From Shewanella donghaensis (lineage in GTDB: Bacteria > Pseudomonadota > Gammaproteobacteria > Enterobacterales > Shewanellaceae), in the NCBI RefSeq assembly GCF_007567505.1, contig NZ_CP041783.1, positions 4,030,001-4,094,000 of the forward strand: 64,000 nt of DNA, read 5' to 3'. How positions within the stretch are numbered: position 1 is the first letter of the stretch; each line of letters starts with the position of its first letter. Position numbers and translations under genes: made by a program. Shown in pieces: positions 9,997-19,615 of this stretch. The notes under the pieces were generated by a model, which worked only from the letters and a program-made list of their open reading frames with translations, did no database searches and was not told where the DNA came from.

Positions 9997-10080
9997 ATGC
10001 GCCTTAAATAACCTGATGTGCGGTGTGTCTAGCTTTTTACATACTCCGTCTACCTCTTAACTAATCATTAAAGTTGAATC

Positions 10081-12174
10081 ATGACCGAATTATCCAAATA
10101 CAGAAACATTGGTATCTTCGCTCACGTTGACGCGGGTAAAACCACGACCACCGAGCGTATCCTAAAACTAACCGGTAAGATCCATAAGATCGGTGAAGTT
10201 CATGATGGTGAATCTACTACTGACTTCATGGAACAGGAAGCTGAGCGCGGTATTACTATTCAGTCAGCAGCAGTAAGCTGTTTCTGGAAAGACCACCGTT
10301 TTAACGTTATTGACACTCCTGGTCACGTTGACTTCACTGTTGAAGTATATCGTTCACTTAAAGTGCTTGATGGCGGTGTTGGTGTATTCTGTGGTTCTGG
10401 TGGTGTTGAGCCTCAGTCAGAAACTAACTGGCGTTATGCTAACGAATCAGAAGTTGCTCGTATCATCTTCGTAAACAAATTAGACCGTATGGGTGCTGAT
10501 TTCTTACGTGTTGTTAAGCAAACTAAAGATGTTCTAGCTGCTAACCCACTCGTTATGGTTTTACCGATTGGTATCGAAGACGAATTCTCTGGTGTTGTTG
10601 ATCTACTTACTCGTAAAGCATGGGTATGGGATGAAACAGGCGAAGCAGAAAATTACAAAATCGAAGAAATTCCAGCTGACATGGTAGATCTTGTAGAAGA
10701 ATACCGTGAAATGCTAATCGAAACTGCTTTAGAGCAAGACGATGATTTATTAGAAGCATACATGGAAGGCGAAGAGCCATCTATGGAAGAAGTTAAGCGT
10801 TGTATCCGTAAGGGTACTCGTGACATGTCTTTCTTCCCTACATACTGTGGTTCTGCTTTCAAGAACAAAGGTATGCAGCTTCTTCTTGATGCTGTTGTTG
10901 ATTACCTTCCTGATCCAGTTGAAGTTGATCCACAACCTCTTACTGATGAAGAAGGCAACGAAAATGGCGAATTCGCTTTAGTTTCTGTTGATGAGCCTTT
11001 CAAAGCGTTAGCATTCAAAATCATGGATGACCGTTTTGGTGCATTAACCTTCGTACGTATCTACTCTGGTAAGATCAACAAAGGTGACACCATCCTTAAC
11101 TCGTTTACAGGTAAAACTGAACGTGTTGGTCGTATGGTTGAAATGCAAGCTGATGAACGTAACGAATTAGATTACGCTCAAGCGGGTGACATCATCGCTA
11201 TCGTTGGTATGAAGAATGTTCAAACTGGTCACACTTTGTGTGATGTTAAGCATCCTTGTACTCTTGAAGCAATGGTATTCCCTGAGCCAGTTATCTCTAT
11301 CTCGGTAACTCCGAAAGATAAAGGTGGTTCTGAGAAAATGGGTATCGCTATCGGTAAAATGATTGCAGAAGATCCATCTTTCCGTGTAGAAACTGATATC
11401 GATTCAGGCGAAACCATCCTTAAAGGTATGGGTGAGCTTCACTTAGACATCAAAGTAGACATCCTTAAGCGTACTTACGGTGTTGACTTAATCGTTGGTG
11501 AACCTCAAGTTGCTTACCGTGAAACTATCACGAAAGAAATTGAAGATAGCTACACGCATAAGAAACAGTCTGGTGGTTCTGGTCAGTTCGGTAAGATCGA
11601 CTACATCATCAAGCCTGGTGAGCAAAACACTGGTTTCACTTTCAGCTCTAAAGTTGTTGGTGGTAACGTACCTAAAGAATTCTGGCCTGCAGTTGAGAAA
11701 GGTTTCGCATCATTGATGGGAACGGGTACTGTTGCTGGTTTCCCAGTATTAGATGTTGAATTAATCCTTTTAGATGGTGCTTTCCACGCAGTTGATTCGT
11801 CAGCTATCGCGTTCGAAATCGCTGCTAAAGGTGCATTCCGTCAGTCTATGCCTAAAGCCGGTGCACAACTTCTTGAGCCAATCATGAACGTTGACGTATT
11901 CAGCCCAGATGACAATGTTGGTGATGTTATTGGTGACCTTAACCGTCGTCGTGGCATGATCAAAGATCAAATGGCTGGTGTTACTGGTGTTCGTATTAAA
12001 GCTGACGTACCGTTATCAGAAATGTTCGGTTACATCGGTTCACTACGTACTATGACATCAGGTCGTGGCCAATTCTCTATGGAATTCGCTCACTACTCAC
12101 CATGTCCAAACAGTGTTGCTGAAAAAGTAATCATTGACGTTAAAGAACGTGAAGCAGCTGCAGCTAAGAAGTAA
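10081..12174 (+). CDS. fusA2: Translation elongation factor G, second paralogue (EF-G2)
   Basis: A 697-residue EF-G. The GTPase domain has P-loop AHVDAGKTT (about 15-23), switch ERGIT, DTPGH and NKLD, followed by the EF-G domains II to V; the C-terminal domain includes the conserved [20 protein letters not shown] stretch (split here as GYIGSLR and GRGQFSM). It translocates tRNA-mRNA on the ribosome or, as other EF-G2 proteins, has a specialised role in recycling. It stands alone with its own promoter and terminator and not in a str operon (rpsL-rpsG-fusA-tuf), which is why I call it the second copy. The ribosome site before the ATG is weak. Confidence 0.9.
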   Translation: MTELSKYRNIGIFAHVDAGKTTTTERILKLTGKIHKIGEVHDGESTTDFMEQEAERGITIQSAAVSCFWKDHRFNVIDTPGHVDFTVEVYRSLKVLDGGVGVFCGSGGVEPQSETNWRYANESEVARIIFVNKLDRMGADFLRVVKQTKDVLAANPLVMVLPIGIEDEFSGVVDLLTRKAWVWDETGEAENYKIEEIPADMVDLVEEYREMLIETALEQDDDLLEAYMEGEEPSMEEVKRCIRKGTRDMSFFPTYCGSAFKNKGMQLLLDAVVDYLPDPVEVDPQPLTDEEGNENGEFALVSVDEPFKALAFKIMDDRFGALTFVRIYSGKINKGDTILNSFTGKTERVGRMVEMQADERNELDYAQAGDIIAIVGMKNVQTGHTLCDVKHPCTLEAMVFPEPVISISVTPKDKGGSEKMGIAIGKMIAEDPSFRVETDIDSGETILKGMGELHLDIKVDILKRTYGVDLIVGEPQVAYRETITKEIEDSYTHKKQSGGSGQFGKIDYIIKPGEQNTGFTFSSKVVGGNVPKEFWPAVEKGFASLMGTGTVAGFPVLDVELILLDGAFHAVDSSAIAFEIAAKGAFRQSMPKAGAQLLEPIMNVDVFSPDDNVGDVIGDLNRRRGMIKDQMAGVTGVRIKADVPLSEMFGYIGSLRTMTSGRGQFSMEFAHYSPCPNSVAEKVIIDVKEREAAAAKK

Positions 12175-12193
12175 TTTCTAACTGCTAAGCTTT

Positions 12194-12232
12194 AAAAACC
12201 GCTGTAAGCTTAATGCTTACAGCGGTTTTTTT
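12194..12232 (+). terminator. Rho-independent terminator after EF-G2
   Basis: A 16-bp perfect stem (AAAAACCGCTGTAAGC and its complement) with a 5-base loop and a T-run, about 20 bp after the stop. Confidence 0.93.
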
Positions 12233-12286
12233 ATGTCTGAAATTCGATGAACTTTCGTCGTCATATTTAATAGTTAAAGGACAAAC

Positions 12287-12754
12287 ATGATAACAATAAG
12301 AACATTCACTCACGCAGACATTAAAGAGCTATGGCAGCTTAAGTTCGACACAATCAGATCGGTTAATCTTAGACATTATACAGATGAGCAAGTAAAAGCT
12401 TGGGCACCATCTGAATACGATGAGGCCGCTTGGGCTAAGCGAGTTACACAAATAGCGCCATTTATTGCAGAAGTTGATGGCATTATTGCAGGTTTTGCTG
12501 ATATGCAAAGTGATGGCTACATTGATCACTTTTTCTGTAGCCATGATTACCAGGGTCAAGGTGTGGGAACTAGGCTGATGAAGACGATTTTGACTCAAGC
12601 AAAACAAGCTCAATTAATTTCGTTATATTCTGATGTCAGCATTACAGCAAAGCCATTCTTTGAATCTTTTGGCTTTGATGTAGAGAAAGCTCAGTCTATT
12701 GACGTTCGAGGAATCACACTCGATAACTTTAAAATGCGAATGTTGCTGGATTAA
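12287..12754 (+). CDS. GNAT-family N-acetyltransferase
   Basis: A 155-residue acetyltransferase of the GNAT fold. The acetyl-CoA pyrophosphate-binding loop is visible as QGQGVGTRL (around residue 90), preceded by the beta-strand segment GYIDHFFCSHDY and followed by the usual C-terminal SITAKPFFESFGFDVE (cut: KPFFESFGF) motif. The acceptor substrate cannot be inferred. AAAGGA lies seven bases before the ATG. It is a single gene between the EF-G2 terminator and the alkyl sulfatase. Confidence 0.85.
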   Translation: MITIRTFTHADIKELWQLKFDTIRSVNLRHYTDEQVKAWAPSEYDEAAWAKRVTQIAPFIAEVDGIIAGFADMQSDGYIDHFFCSHDYQGQGVGTRLMKTILTQAKQAQLISLYSDVSITAKPFFESFGFDVEKAQSIDVRGITLDNFKMRMLLD

Positions 12755-12908
12755 CGAATCAGAAAAATTAATATCATTGTCAGTTTATCAGTAGAAATAA
12801 TAATTATTAAAATTCAACCTTATAGAGGTAGTATTTGTGCAAAAAAGCAGCTAATTTAACTCTTAGGAAGATGTGTTTATTTATTAATCGTATTTAAAAG
12901 GAGTTTAT

Positions 12909-14873
12909 ATGAAACAGTTTTACCTGTTGGCTGCAGCTTTTTCCGTTGCAGTGTCATGTAATAGTTTCGCCGCAACCCAATCTAAACCCGCCACTGAACA
13001 TACCCAAAAAGCCAATGCCGCAGTGCTTAAAGCATTGCCTTTTAGCGATAAAACAGACTTTGAAAATGCTAAACGTGGTTTTATTGCTAAGCCTGACGTG
13101 GTCACGATTAAAGATGCCGATGGTAATGTTGTTTGGGATCTTGAGCAATATAAAACCTATATCAGTGATGATAAATCCTCGCCAGATACGGTAAACCCAA
13201 GCTTATGGCGTAATACACAGTTAGTGCTGCAACATGGTTTATTTGAAGTCACAGAGAATATTTATCAAGTGCGTGGCTTTGATTTAAGTAATATTACTTT
13301 CATCAAAGGAGACAAGGGCTGGATTGTATTCGATCCATTGATTTCTCCAGAAACAGCCAAAGCTTCGCTAGACTTAATCAATAAACACATGGGTGAACGT
13401 CCTGTCGTGGCTATTGTGTATAGTCATAGTCACATTGATCATTATGGTGGTGCTACAGGTCTAGCAACAGCTGAAGATGTCAAAAGTGGCAAGGTACAAG
13501 TTATCTCTCCAGAACATTTCACTGAACATGCTGTCTCTGAAAATGTGATCGCAGGTAATGCTATGGGCCGTAGAGCGGTTTATATGTATGGTGCATTGTT
13601 GCCAAGAAATGCTAAAGGCGGCGTTAATGGTGGTCTTGGTATGACTGTATCGACAGGGCTTGCAGGATTACTTGTACCCAGTACAGAAATTAAAGAGACG
13701 GGGACTAAGTTAACCATTGATGGCGTTGAAATGGAGTTCCAACTGACACCAGGCACTGAAGCGCCAGCTGAAATGAATACCTGGTTCCCACAATTTAAAG
13801 CATTATGGATGGCAGAAAATACCACCAATACCATGCATAACATCTTGACCTTACGTGGTGCTCAAGTTCGTGATGCCTTAATTTGGTCTAGCTTTCTTGA
13901 TGAAACCATCAATCTTTGGGGTAAAGAGGCTGAAGTTAAGTTTCAAAGCCACCATTGGCCATTATGGGGTAGCGAAGAAATCATTCCCTATTTTAAAAAA
14001 CAGCGTGATATTTATAAGTTCACCCATGATCAATCAGTACGCTTGATGAACCAAGGTTACACTGGTGAAGAGATTTCTGAAATGATTACACTGCCAGATG
14101 AATTAGAGCAGAACTGGGCTACCAGAGGCTATTACGGAACGCTGAAACATAATAGCCGTGCTGTTTACCAACGTTATATGGGTTGGTATAACGGTAATCC
14201 ATCTAATCTTGATAATTTGCCTCCAGAAATGGTCGCCATAAAGTATATGGAATACATGGGCGGCGAAGCTGAAGTGATTAAAAAAGCTAAAACGTCTTTT
14301 GCTAATGGTGAATACCGTTGGGTTGCCGAAGTGATGAAGCATGCGGTCTTTGCTAATCCAACATCTGAAGCTGCAAAGGAACTACTTGCTGATGCATTCG
14401 AACAATTAGGTTATCAATCTGAATCAGGTCCTTGGCGTTCAGTATACCTTCAAGGTGCGTTTGAACTTCGAAATGGTATTCCGTCAGCAGGTGGCACTCA
14501 AACGGCAACGCCAGATACGATTCGAGCTATGACACCTGAATTACTGTTTGATTATCTCGCGGTTAGATTGGATTCTGCCAAAGCCGCTGGTAAGCAATTT
14601 GATATCAATATTAATTTCACTGACCTTAAAAAGAACTACACCTTAACGGTTGAGAATGCTGTTTTACATCATAGTAAATATCAAGTTGAAAACCCTGATG
14701 TGGCGTTAGTCATGAGTATGGAAACCATGAATAGTATTCAGTTAAAAGAAATAACTTTTGACGAAGCAATTAAGAAGGGTGATGTGAAAATTAGTGGTGA
14801 TAAAGCTCTATTTACTTCGTTCCTTGGCATGCTTGATGAGTATAACTTCTGGTTCAATATTGTGACGCCATAG
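12909..14873 (+). CDS. Alkyl sulfatase (SDS hydrolase-type metallo-beta-lactamase fold)
   Basis: A 654-residue secreted alkyl sulfatase. Signal peptide residues 1-21. The metallo-beta-lactamase motif HSHIDH is at 173-178 (two-zinc site), followed downstream by the family sequence ALWMAENTTNTMHN and TLRGAQVRDA. A central helical dimerisation region and a C-terminal SCP2-like domain (about 530-650) complete the type III alkyl sulfatase layout, as in SdsA1 and YjcS. The reaction is hydrolysis of primary or secondary alkyl sulfates to alcohols, feeding carbon and sulfur scavenging in the periplasm. A strong AAGGAG ribosome site precedes the ATG. Which alkyl chain or stereochemistry it prefers is not visible. 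Confidence 0.88.
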   Translation: MKQFYLLAAAFSVAVSCNSFAATQSKPATEHTQKANAAVLKALPFSDKTDFENAKRGFIAKPDVVTIKDADGNVVWDLEQYKTYISDDKSSPDTVNPSLWRNTQLVLQHGLFEVTENIYQVRGFDLSNITFIKGDKGWIVFDPLISPETAKASLDLINKHMGERPVVAIVYSHSHIDHYGGATGLATAEDVKSGKVQVISPEHFTEHAVSENVIAGNAMGRRAVYMYGALLPRNAKGGVNGGLGMTVSTGLAGLLVPSTEIKETGTKLTIDGVEMEFQLTPGTEAPAEMNTWFPQFKALWMAENTTNTMHNILTLRGAQVRDALIWSSFLDETINLWGKEAEVKFQSHHWPLWGSEEIIPYFKKQRDIYKFTHDQSVRLMNQGYTGEEISEMITLPDELEQNWATRGYYGTLKHNSRAVYQRYMGWYNGNPSNLDNLPPEMVAIKYMEYMGGEAEVIKKAKTSFANGEYRWVAEVMKHAVFANPTSEAAKELLADAFEQLGYQSESGPWRSVYLQGAFELRNGIPSAGGTQTATPDTIRAMTPELLFDYLAVRLDSAKAAGKQFDININFTDLKKNYTLTVENAVLHHSKYQVENPDVALVMSMETMNSIQLKEITFDEAIKKGDVKISGDKALFTSFLGMLDEYNFWFNIVTP

Positions 14874-14921
14874 TGGCTGTAGACTTTGAGCCTTAGCTAG
14901 TTTGTCGTGTTAACTAGCAAC

Positions 14922-14955
14922 AAAAATGCCACTGATATTCAGTGGCATTTTTTAT
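14922..14955. terminator. Bidirectional terminator between alkyl sulfatase and napB
   Basis: A 14-bp stem (AAAAATGCCACTGA and its complement) with a 3-base loop. It carries A-run and T-run flanks, so it can act on both converging transcripts. Confidence 0.9.
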
Positions 14956-14987
14956 TTCGCAACAGATATTAATTTGAATATCGAAAC

Positions 14988-15413
14988 TTAGTTTGTATGG
15001 TAATTCTCAACTAATGCTTCTTTATTGTCTGCTTGTGCAACATGGCACTGAACACAGAAGTAATATTTATCGTCAAATTCACCATCAGCTTTTACGTGTG
15101 ATTTGTCGATGGGTGTCGCTTTCATGCGCGCAGCTTTTTCTGTGCTGTGACAGGTTAAACAACCATTCTTTTTCATCGTAATCGCATAACCATCTCTATG
15201 TGGGATCAAAGGTGGTTGATGTACAAATGTTCTTTCTAGTGATGTACCACGGCTCGGGTAAGTCGCTTTAGCATCTGCAGGCATGGTGTCTGTTATTTGT
15301 ACGTCACCAGCAAGTGATTTTACATTTACAGGTGCAGTTGTTTGCTGTGCTTGTTGACCTGAGCATGCGCTAAGACTGAGCACTATCGCAGCAAGGCTAA
15401 GTAATTTCTTCAT
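14988..15413 (-). CDS. napB: Periplasmic nitrate reductase cytochrome c subunit NapB
   Basis: A 141-residue dihaem cytochrome c, the electron-transfer partner of NapA. Haem sites CLTCH (86-90) and CVQCH (121-125) are present, with His66 and His73 available as the distal axial ligands. The N-terminus is unusual: LSAC at residues 14-17 fits a lipobox, so the protein may be acylated and anchored at a membrane, whereas classical NapB is soluble. It lies 99 bp downstream of napA. A quinol-dehydrogenase partner (NapC, NapGH or CymA) is not in the window. Confidence 0.9.
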   Translation of the reverse strand: MKKLLSLAAIVLSLSACSGQQAQQTTAPVNVKSLAGDVQITDTMPADAKATYPSRGTSLERTFVHQPPLIPHRDGYAITMKKNGCLTCHSTEKAARMKATPIDKSHVKADGEFDDKYYFCVQCHVAQADNKEALVENYHTN

Positions 15414-15512
15414 TGTTTACACTCCGTCATATCCACTATGTTTTGATAAAATGGATAGAGAAAAATAGTGATTCAGTGATGCTAAAGTCCTTTAGCATCA
15501 CCGTAAGTCAAA

Positions 15513-17996
15513 TTAGGCTTTAACAATCTTCACAGGACACTTCTTGAAGTCAGTTTCTTTCGATAACGGATCAGTAGCATCAAGTAATAATTTGTTGACC
15601 AGCTGTCTAGCATCAAAGAATGGCATAAACACAACGCCGACAGGTGGCTTGTTACGGCCTTTGGTTTCAATACGTGTTTTAACTTCACCACGTGGAGAAA
15701 TCACTTTCACTTCATCACCATTTTTCAGTCCGCGACTGCTCGCATCTTGTGGGTGCATGAATACTTGTGCATCAGGGTAAGATTTATGCAACTCTGGTAC
15801 ACGGGCTGTCATACTTGCAGTATGCCAATGCTCTAGTACACGACCGGTAGACATCCATAGGTCGTATTCTTCATTCGGCTCTTCTGCTGCAGGTTCGTAT
15901 GGCAGTGCAAAAATAACTGCGCGGCCATCTGGCTTACCGTAAAAGTTAAACCCTTCGCCTTCTTTTACATACGGGTCACTACCTTCAACAAAGCGGCGTA
16001 CCGTTTCTTTACCATTAACAACAGGCCAGCGAGCACCGCGGTTTTCATGGTAAGTATCAAAGTCTGCTAAATCATGAGCATGACCACGGCCAAATTGAGC
16101 ATATTCTTCAAATAGGCCTTTTTGAACGTAGAAACCGAATGCATCGTTTTCATCGTTGTGATCGCCTTTACATTCAGATGCTGGGAACTTATCAACGACA
16201 CCGTTAGCAAATAAGATTTCATAAAGCGTCTTATCAGCATATTCAGGTTTCTTAGCAATAAGTTCAGCAGGCCATACTTCTGACACTTTAAAGCGCTTAG
16301 AAAACTCCATCAATTGCCATAAATCAGATTTAGCACCTTCTGGTGGTAAAACTTGTTGATGCCACATATGAGTACGACGTTCAGCATTACCATATGCACC
16401 TTCTTTTTCTACCCACATTGCTGTTGGTAAAATCAAATCTGCTGCGGTTGCAGTAACCGTTGGGTATGGATCTGATACCACGATGAAGTTTTCTGGGTTA
16501 CGGAAACCGGGGTAAATTTCATCGTTGATGTTTGGACCGGCTTGCATGTTATTGGTACACATAGTCCAGTAACAGTTTAGCTTGCCATCTTTAAGCATAC
16601 GGCTTTGAAGTACAGCATGGTAACCCGGTTTTGGCGGGATAGTGCCTTCTGGTAATTGCCATAACTTTTCAGTGATTGCGCGATGCTTAGGGTTAGCCAC
16701 CACCATGTCTGCAGGTAAACGGTGGGAGAAAGTACCCACTTCACGTGCAGTACCACAAGCTGAAGGTTGACCTGTTAGTGAGAAAGGACTGTTACCAGGG
16801 GTCGCAATTTTGCCAGTCAACAAATGAATGTTGTACAGCATGTTGTTAGCCCAAACTCCACGTGTATGTTGGTTAATACCCATGGTCCATAAACTCATCA
16901 CCTTAATGTTAGGATCAGCGTATGCTTTAGCCATTTCGATAAGGTTTTCAACTGGAACACCACTCATTTCAGAAGCGTATTCAACCGTGTAAGTACTAAC
17001 AAATTTTGCGTACTCTTCAAAACTACTTGGCGTTGAACCACCGCTTCCAGGATTCTTAGCACTTTGCTCAAGTGGATGCTCAGGACGTAAACCGTAACCA
17101 ATATCTGTCACACCCATTCTAAAGTTGGTGTGCTTGCTGACGAAGTCTTTGTTTACAGCATCATTTTCGATGATGTAATTTGCAATGAAGTTCAACAGAA
17201 CTAAATCTGATTGTGGCTTAAACACCATAGGATTATCAGCTAATTCGAAACTACGGTTTTCGAAAGTTGATAATACGTGAACTTTACTGCCTTCATGGCT
17301 TAAACGACGGTCTGCTAAACGAGACCATAGAATAGGATGCATTTCTGCCATGTTCGCGCCCCAAAGCACGAAATGATCAGCAGCTTCAAAATCATCATAG
17401 CTACCCATTGGTTCATCAATACCAAAGGTACGCATAAATCCACCTACCGCAGATGCCATACAATGACGTGCGTTAGGATCAATGTTGTTGGTTAGGAAGC
17501 CTGCTTTGTGTAATTTAGATGCTGCGTAGCCTTCCCAGATAGTCCATTGACCAGAACCGAACATACCAACAGAAGTAGGACCTTTCTTGGCGATACTGGC
17601 TTTCCATTTCTCAGCCATGGTATCAAGCGCAACATCCCAGCTTACTGGGGTAAATTCACCTTCTTTATCGTACTTACCATCGGTCATTCTTAGTAATGGA
17701 GAAGTAAGACGGTCTTTACCGTACATAATTTTAGAAAGGAAATAGCCCTTAACACAGTTTAGGCCTTTATTGACTGGGCTTTCTGGATCACCTTGAGTAG
17801 CAACAACTTTGCCACCTTTGGTTCCGACTAACACACTACAACCCACACCACAGAAACGACAAGGTGCTTTGTCCCATTTTATTTCTGCAGATTTTTCTTC
17901 TGCTTGAACCATTTTAATTGGTAAAGCAAGCCCAACTGCCGAAGCGGCTGCTGTAGCTGCATTGGCTTTTAGAAACTCGCGACGGCTTATGCTCAT
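15513..17996 (-). CDS. napA: Periplasmic nitrate reductase catalytic subunit NapA
   Basis: An 827-residue molybdoenzyme that reduces nitrate to nitrite in the periplasm. It has a Tat signal peptide with SRREFLK at residues 4-10. The [4Fe-4S] ligands are Cys46, Cys49, Cys53 and Cys81, and the Mo ligand is Cys179 in HCMASAVGG. The MoCo-binding domains fill the rest and length is normal. It would be exported folded with bis-MGD inserted. NapA maturation generally needs the chaperone NapD, and no napD, napE, napF, napC, napG or napH is next to it. A NarP-like site lies about 116 bp upstream. Confidence 0.96.
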   Translation of the reverse strand: MSISRREFLKANAATAAASAVGLALPIKMVQAEEKSAEIKWDKAPCRFCGVGCSVLVGTKGGKVVATQGDPESPVNKGLNCVKGYFLSKIMYGKDRLTSPLLRMTDGKYDKEGEFTPVSWDVALDTMAEKWKASIAKKGPTSVGMFGSGQWTIWEGYAASKLHKAGFLTNNIDPNARHCMASAVGGFMRTFGIDEPMGSYDDFEAADHFVLWGANMAEMHPILWSRLADRRLSHEGSKVHVLSTFENRSFELADNPMVFKPQSDLVLLNFIANYIIENDAVNKDFVSKHTNFRMGVTDIGYGLRPEHPLEQSAKNPGSGGSTPSSFEEYAKFVSTYTVEYASEMSGVPVENLIEMAKAYADPNIKVMSLWTMGINQHTRGVWANNMLYNIHLLTGKIATPGNSPFSLTGQPSACGTAREVGTFSHRLPADMVVANPKHRAITEKLWQLPEGTIPPKPGYHAVLQSRMLKDGKLNCYWTMCTNNMQAGPNINDEIYPGFRNPENFIVVSDPYPTVTATAADLILPTAMWVEKEGAYGNAERRTHMWHQQVLPPEGAKSDLWQLMEFSKRFKVSEVWPAELIAKKPEYADKTLYEILFANGVVDKFPASECKGDHNDENDAFGFYVQKGLFEEYAQFGRGHAHDLADFDTYHENRGARWPVVNGKETVRRFVEGSDPYVKEGEGFNFYGKPDGRAVIFALPYEPAAEEPNEEYDLWMSTGRVLEHWHTASMTARVPELHKSYPDAQVFMHPQDASSRGLKNGDEVKVISPRGEVKTRIETKGRNKPPVGVVFMPFFDARQLVNKLLLDATDPLSKETDFKKCPVKIVKA

Positions 17997-18111
17997 GGTG
18001 TTTCCTCACTCTTTAATGTATGTAGACAGTATTGCAAACAAACTGTCTTTGTTTTTATATAATATATTTCTTTATTGTCTTCGAGTTTAAACCCCACATT
18101 TTTCGTGGGTA

Positions 18112-18127
18112 TACCTCACAATGAGTA
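18112..18127. promoter_or_regulatory. NarP/NarL-type 7-2-7 binding site upstream of napA
   Basis: TACCTCA-CA-ATGAGTA forms the inverted heptamer pair spaced by two bases that NarP recognises (consensus TACYYMT). The right half read in reverse, TACTCAT, matches fully and the left half matches six of seven. It lies about 116-131 bp before the napA start. Confidence 0.7.
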
Positions 18128-18146
18128 TACTGAGTATTTATTGTGC

Positions 18147-18172
18147 TAGATCACATTTTTAAATGTGATCTA
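18147..18172. promoter_or_regulatory. 26-bp palindrome made of two CRP-like half-sites in the reverse arrangement
   Basis: Two 12-base arms (TAGATCACATTT and its complement AAATGTGATCTA) flank two T's. Each arm resembles half of the CRP consensus, but the halves face the wrong way for a normal CRP site. It could be a cruciform, a different regulator's site, or a terminator-like hairpin for neither gene. It is located in the 374-bp gap between napA and the lipocalin-like gene. Confidence 0.5.
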
Positions 18173-18370
18173 CTGCTCATTTTGCAACTTGCTCAATTAC
18201 TTAATTAGAGGACTCCATTTCAATAAACTATGTTTTAAGGAAAATATAAGACAGAAGTATAGGACATTTGTAAGAAAAAACCGCCTAATAAGAAGTAGAC
18301 GATTTAGCTGAATAATATTAATAATTTTTCGAAATTTAACGCTTCAAAAAGAGATGAGTTAATGGCTGTA

Positions 18371-19615
18371 TTAATAGCCTGTTAGTTCCATGTAGCCTGT
18401 ACCTTGATGACTTCCTGATATAGAAATTGGACCTTCCCAGTATGAAATGGTCAGGGGCATATTACTATTGGGGTTTAATGCATTCACAGTCACATCAATT
18501 TCTTCACTGGCGATGCTGACTTTCCATTGAATCGGGTATTTGCCAGAGTCTGTTTGCTGCCATGCAAGGGGGGTTATTTGAATATCATTGGGATGTGACT
18601 TGCTATTAATATTACGACCGCTTCCATCCTCAAACATTCTTCTGGCACTAAAAAATGGCTTACTGCCATGTTTATCACTACTTCTTAATTGGAATAACAT
18701 CAAGGCTGATCCATCATCTAAACGAATTGAAAACCAATCCCAGCCTTGTTGCGCTTTAGTGAGAAATTGCGAACTCCACTCTCTATCAAGCCAGGCCTTA
18801 CCTGTGACAATTTCAGAGACGCCATCACGGACGATAGTGCCTGTTAAATCGATAAATGGCTGACTGTAATAGTAAGAGGCTACTTCAGCATTTGGACTTT
18901 TAATGCTGTAGCCGTTATCGCCTTGTAAGTTCATTGGTGCGTCACTAGTTAATGATAATTGATAGCCAAAGTTTTCTGTATTAACCGTTAACATCGCTGG
19001 GAACATCGCTGTGGATTCACTCTGCCATTGCCAGTCGTCTAGCTGGATTCTCAAAGGATTAGGACTGACATGAGCAAGTTGTGGGTGAGCTCTTGACCAT
19101 CTCTCTTTCGCCTGGTGATTTGAAGCCGATGTTAACGCTGCATGTGACATGAACATCTGATTAGTCGCCCAGCTATTTTCAGCGGAGGCATTATCTACTG
19201 TTATTTCTTGAGTTTTTGGCTCTTTAGCTGAAAGCGCAATTCGAAATTGTGTCCATTGAAGTCCAACATTTTCACCTTGCTCAGTGGTCATATTAGCGGT
19301 CAAATACCACCATTCTTGCCTAAATTTGTCATGGCTGAGATGATCTTCTGGAAAGCGAAGTTGGTGGTTAGGCTGCACTTTGGCGTATTGCTCAACGTCA
19401 TTAGATTGGGTTAATAAATTTCCCATGCTGGTTTTATTACTGGAATGATCATCGATAGTATTTGGCGTACAACCCAGCATAAAAATACTAATAAACAGCA
19501 ATGTTGCGATTTGCTTGAACGTCACCAAACTCTTTGTATCGAGTCTATTTATATCGAGTTTATTTATATTGAGCTTATTCATATTCAGGCCATTACGAGT
19601 TACAGCATTCATCAT
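18371..19615 (-). CDS. AttH/CrtC-like lipoprotein of an ABC exporter operon
   Basis: A 414-residue lipoprotein. A hydrophobic segment (TFKQIATLLFISIF) ends at lipobox LGC, Cys49, so it is probably anchored to a membrane facing the periplasm. The mature part has the AttH/carotenoid 1,2-hydratase-like lipocalin repeats: EWWYLTANM and GLQWTQFRI early, GKAWLDREWSSQ and GWDWFSIRL later. Its start ATG overlaps the permease stop as ATGA, indicating translational coupling. Before the signal is an unusual 30-residue basic N-terminus built of pentapeptide repeats (see 19538-19582). In AttEFGH-type systems the lipocalin-like protein is thought to bind a hydrophobic ligand; no substrate is visible here. 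Confidence 0.8.
   Translation of the reverse strand: MMNAVTRNGLNMNKLNINKLDINRLDTKSLVTFKQIATLLFISIFMLGCTPNTIDDHSSNKTSMGNLLTQSNDVEQYAKVQPNHQLRFPEDHLSHDKFRQEWWYLTANMTTEQGENVGLQWTQFRIALSAKEPKTQEITVDNASAENSWATNQMFMSHAALTSASNHQAKERWSRAHPQLAHVSPNPLRIQLDDWQWQSESTAMFPAMLTVNTENFGYQLSLTSDAPMNLQGDNGYSIKSPNAEVASYYYSQPFIDLTGTIVRDGVSEIVTGKAWLDREWSSQFLTKAQQGWDWFSIRLDDGSALMLFQLRSSDKHGSKPFFSARRMFEDGSGRNINSKSHPNDIQITPLAWQQTDSGKYPIQWKVSIASEEIDVTVNALNPNSNMPLTISYWEGPISISGSHQGTGYMELTGY
19538..19582 (-). repeat. Three tandem 15-bp repeats in the 5' end of the AttH-like gene
   Basis: Three 15-bp units (type ATCGAGTTTATTTAT on the plus strand) encode NKLNI, NKLDI and NRLDT in succession. The number could vary between strains by slippage, changing the length of the region before the lipoprotein signal. 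Confidence 0.8.

Noticed and set aside
18143..18156. A canonical CRP site upstream of napA
   Set aside because: TGTGC and TCACA are present but the gap is 4 bases and not 6, so the spacing is wrong.
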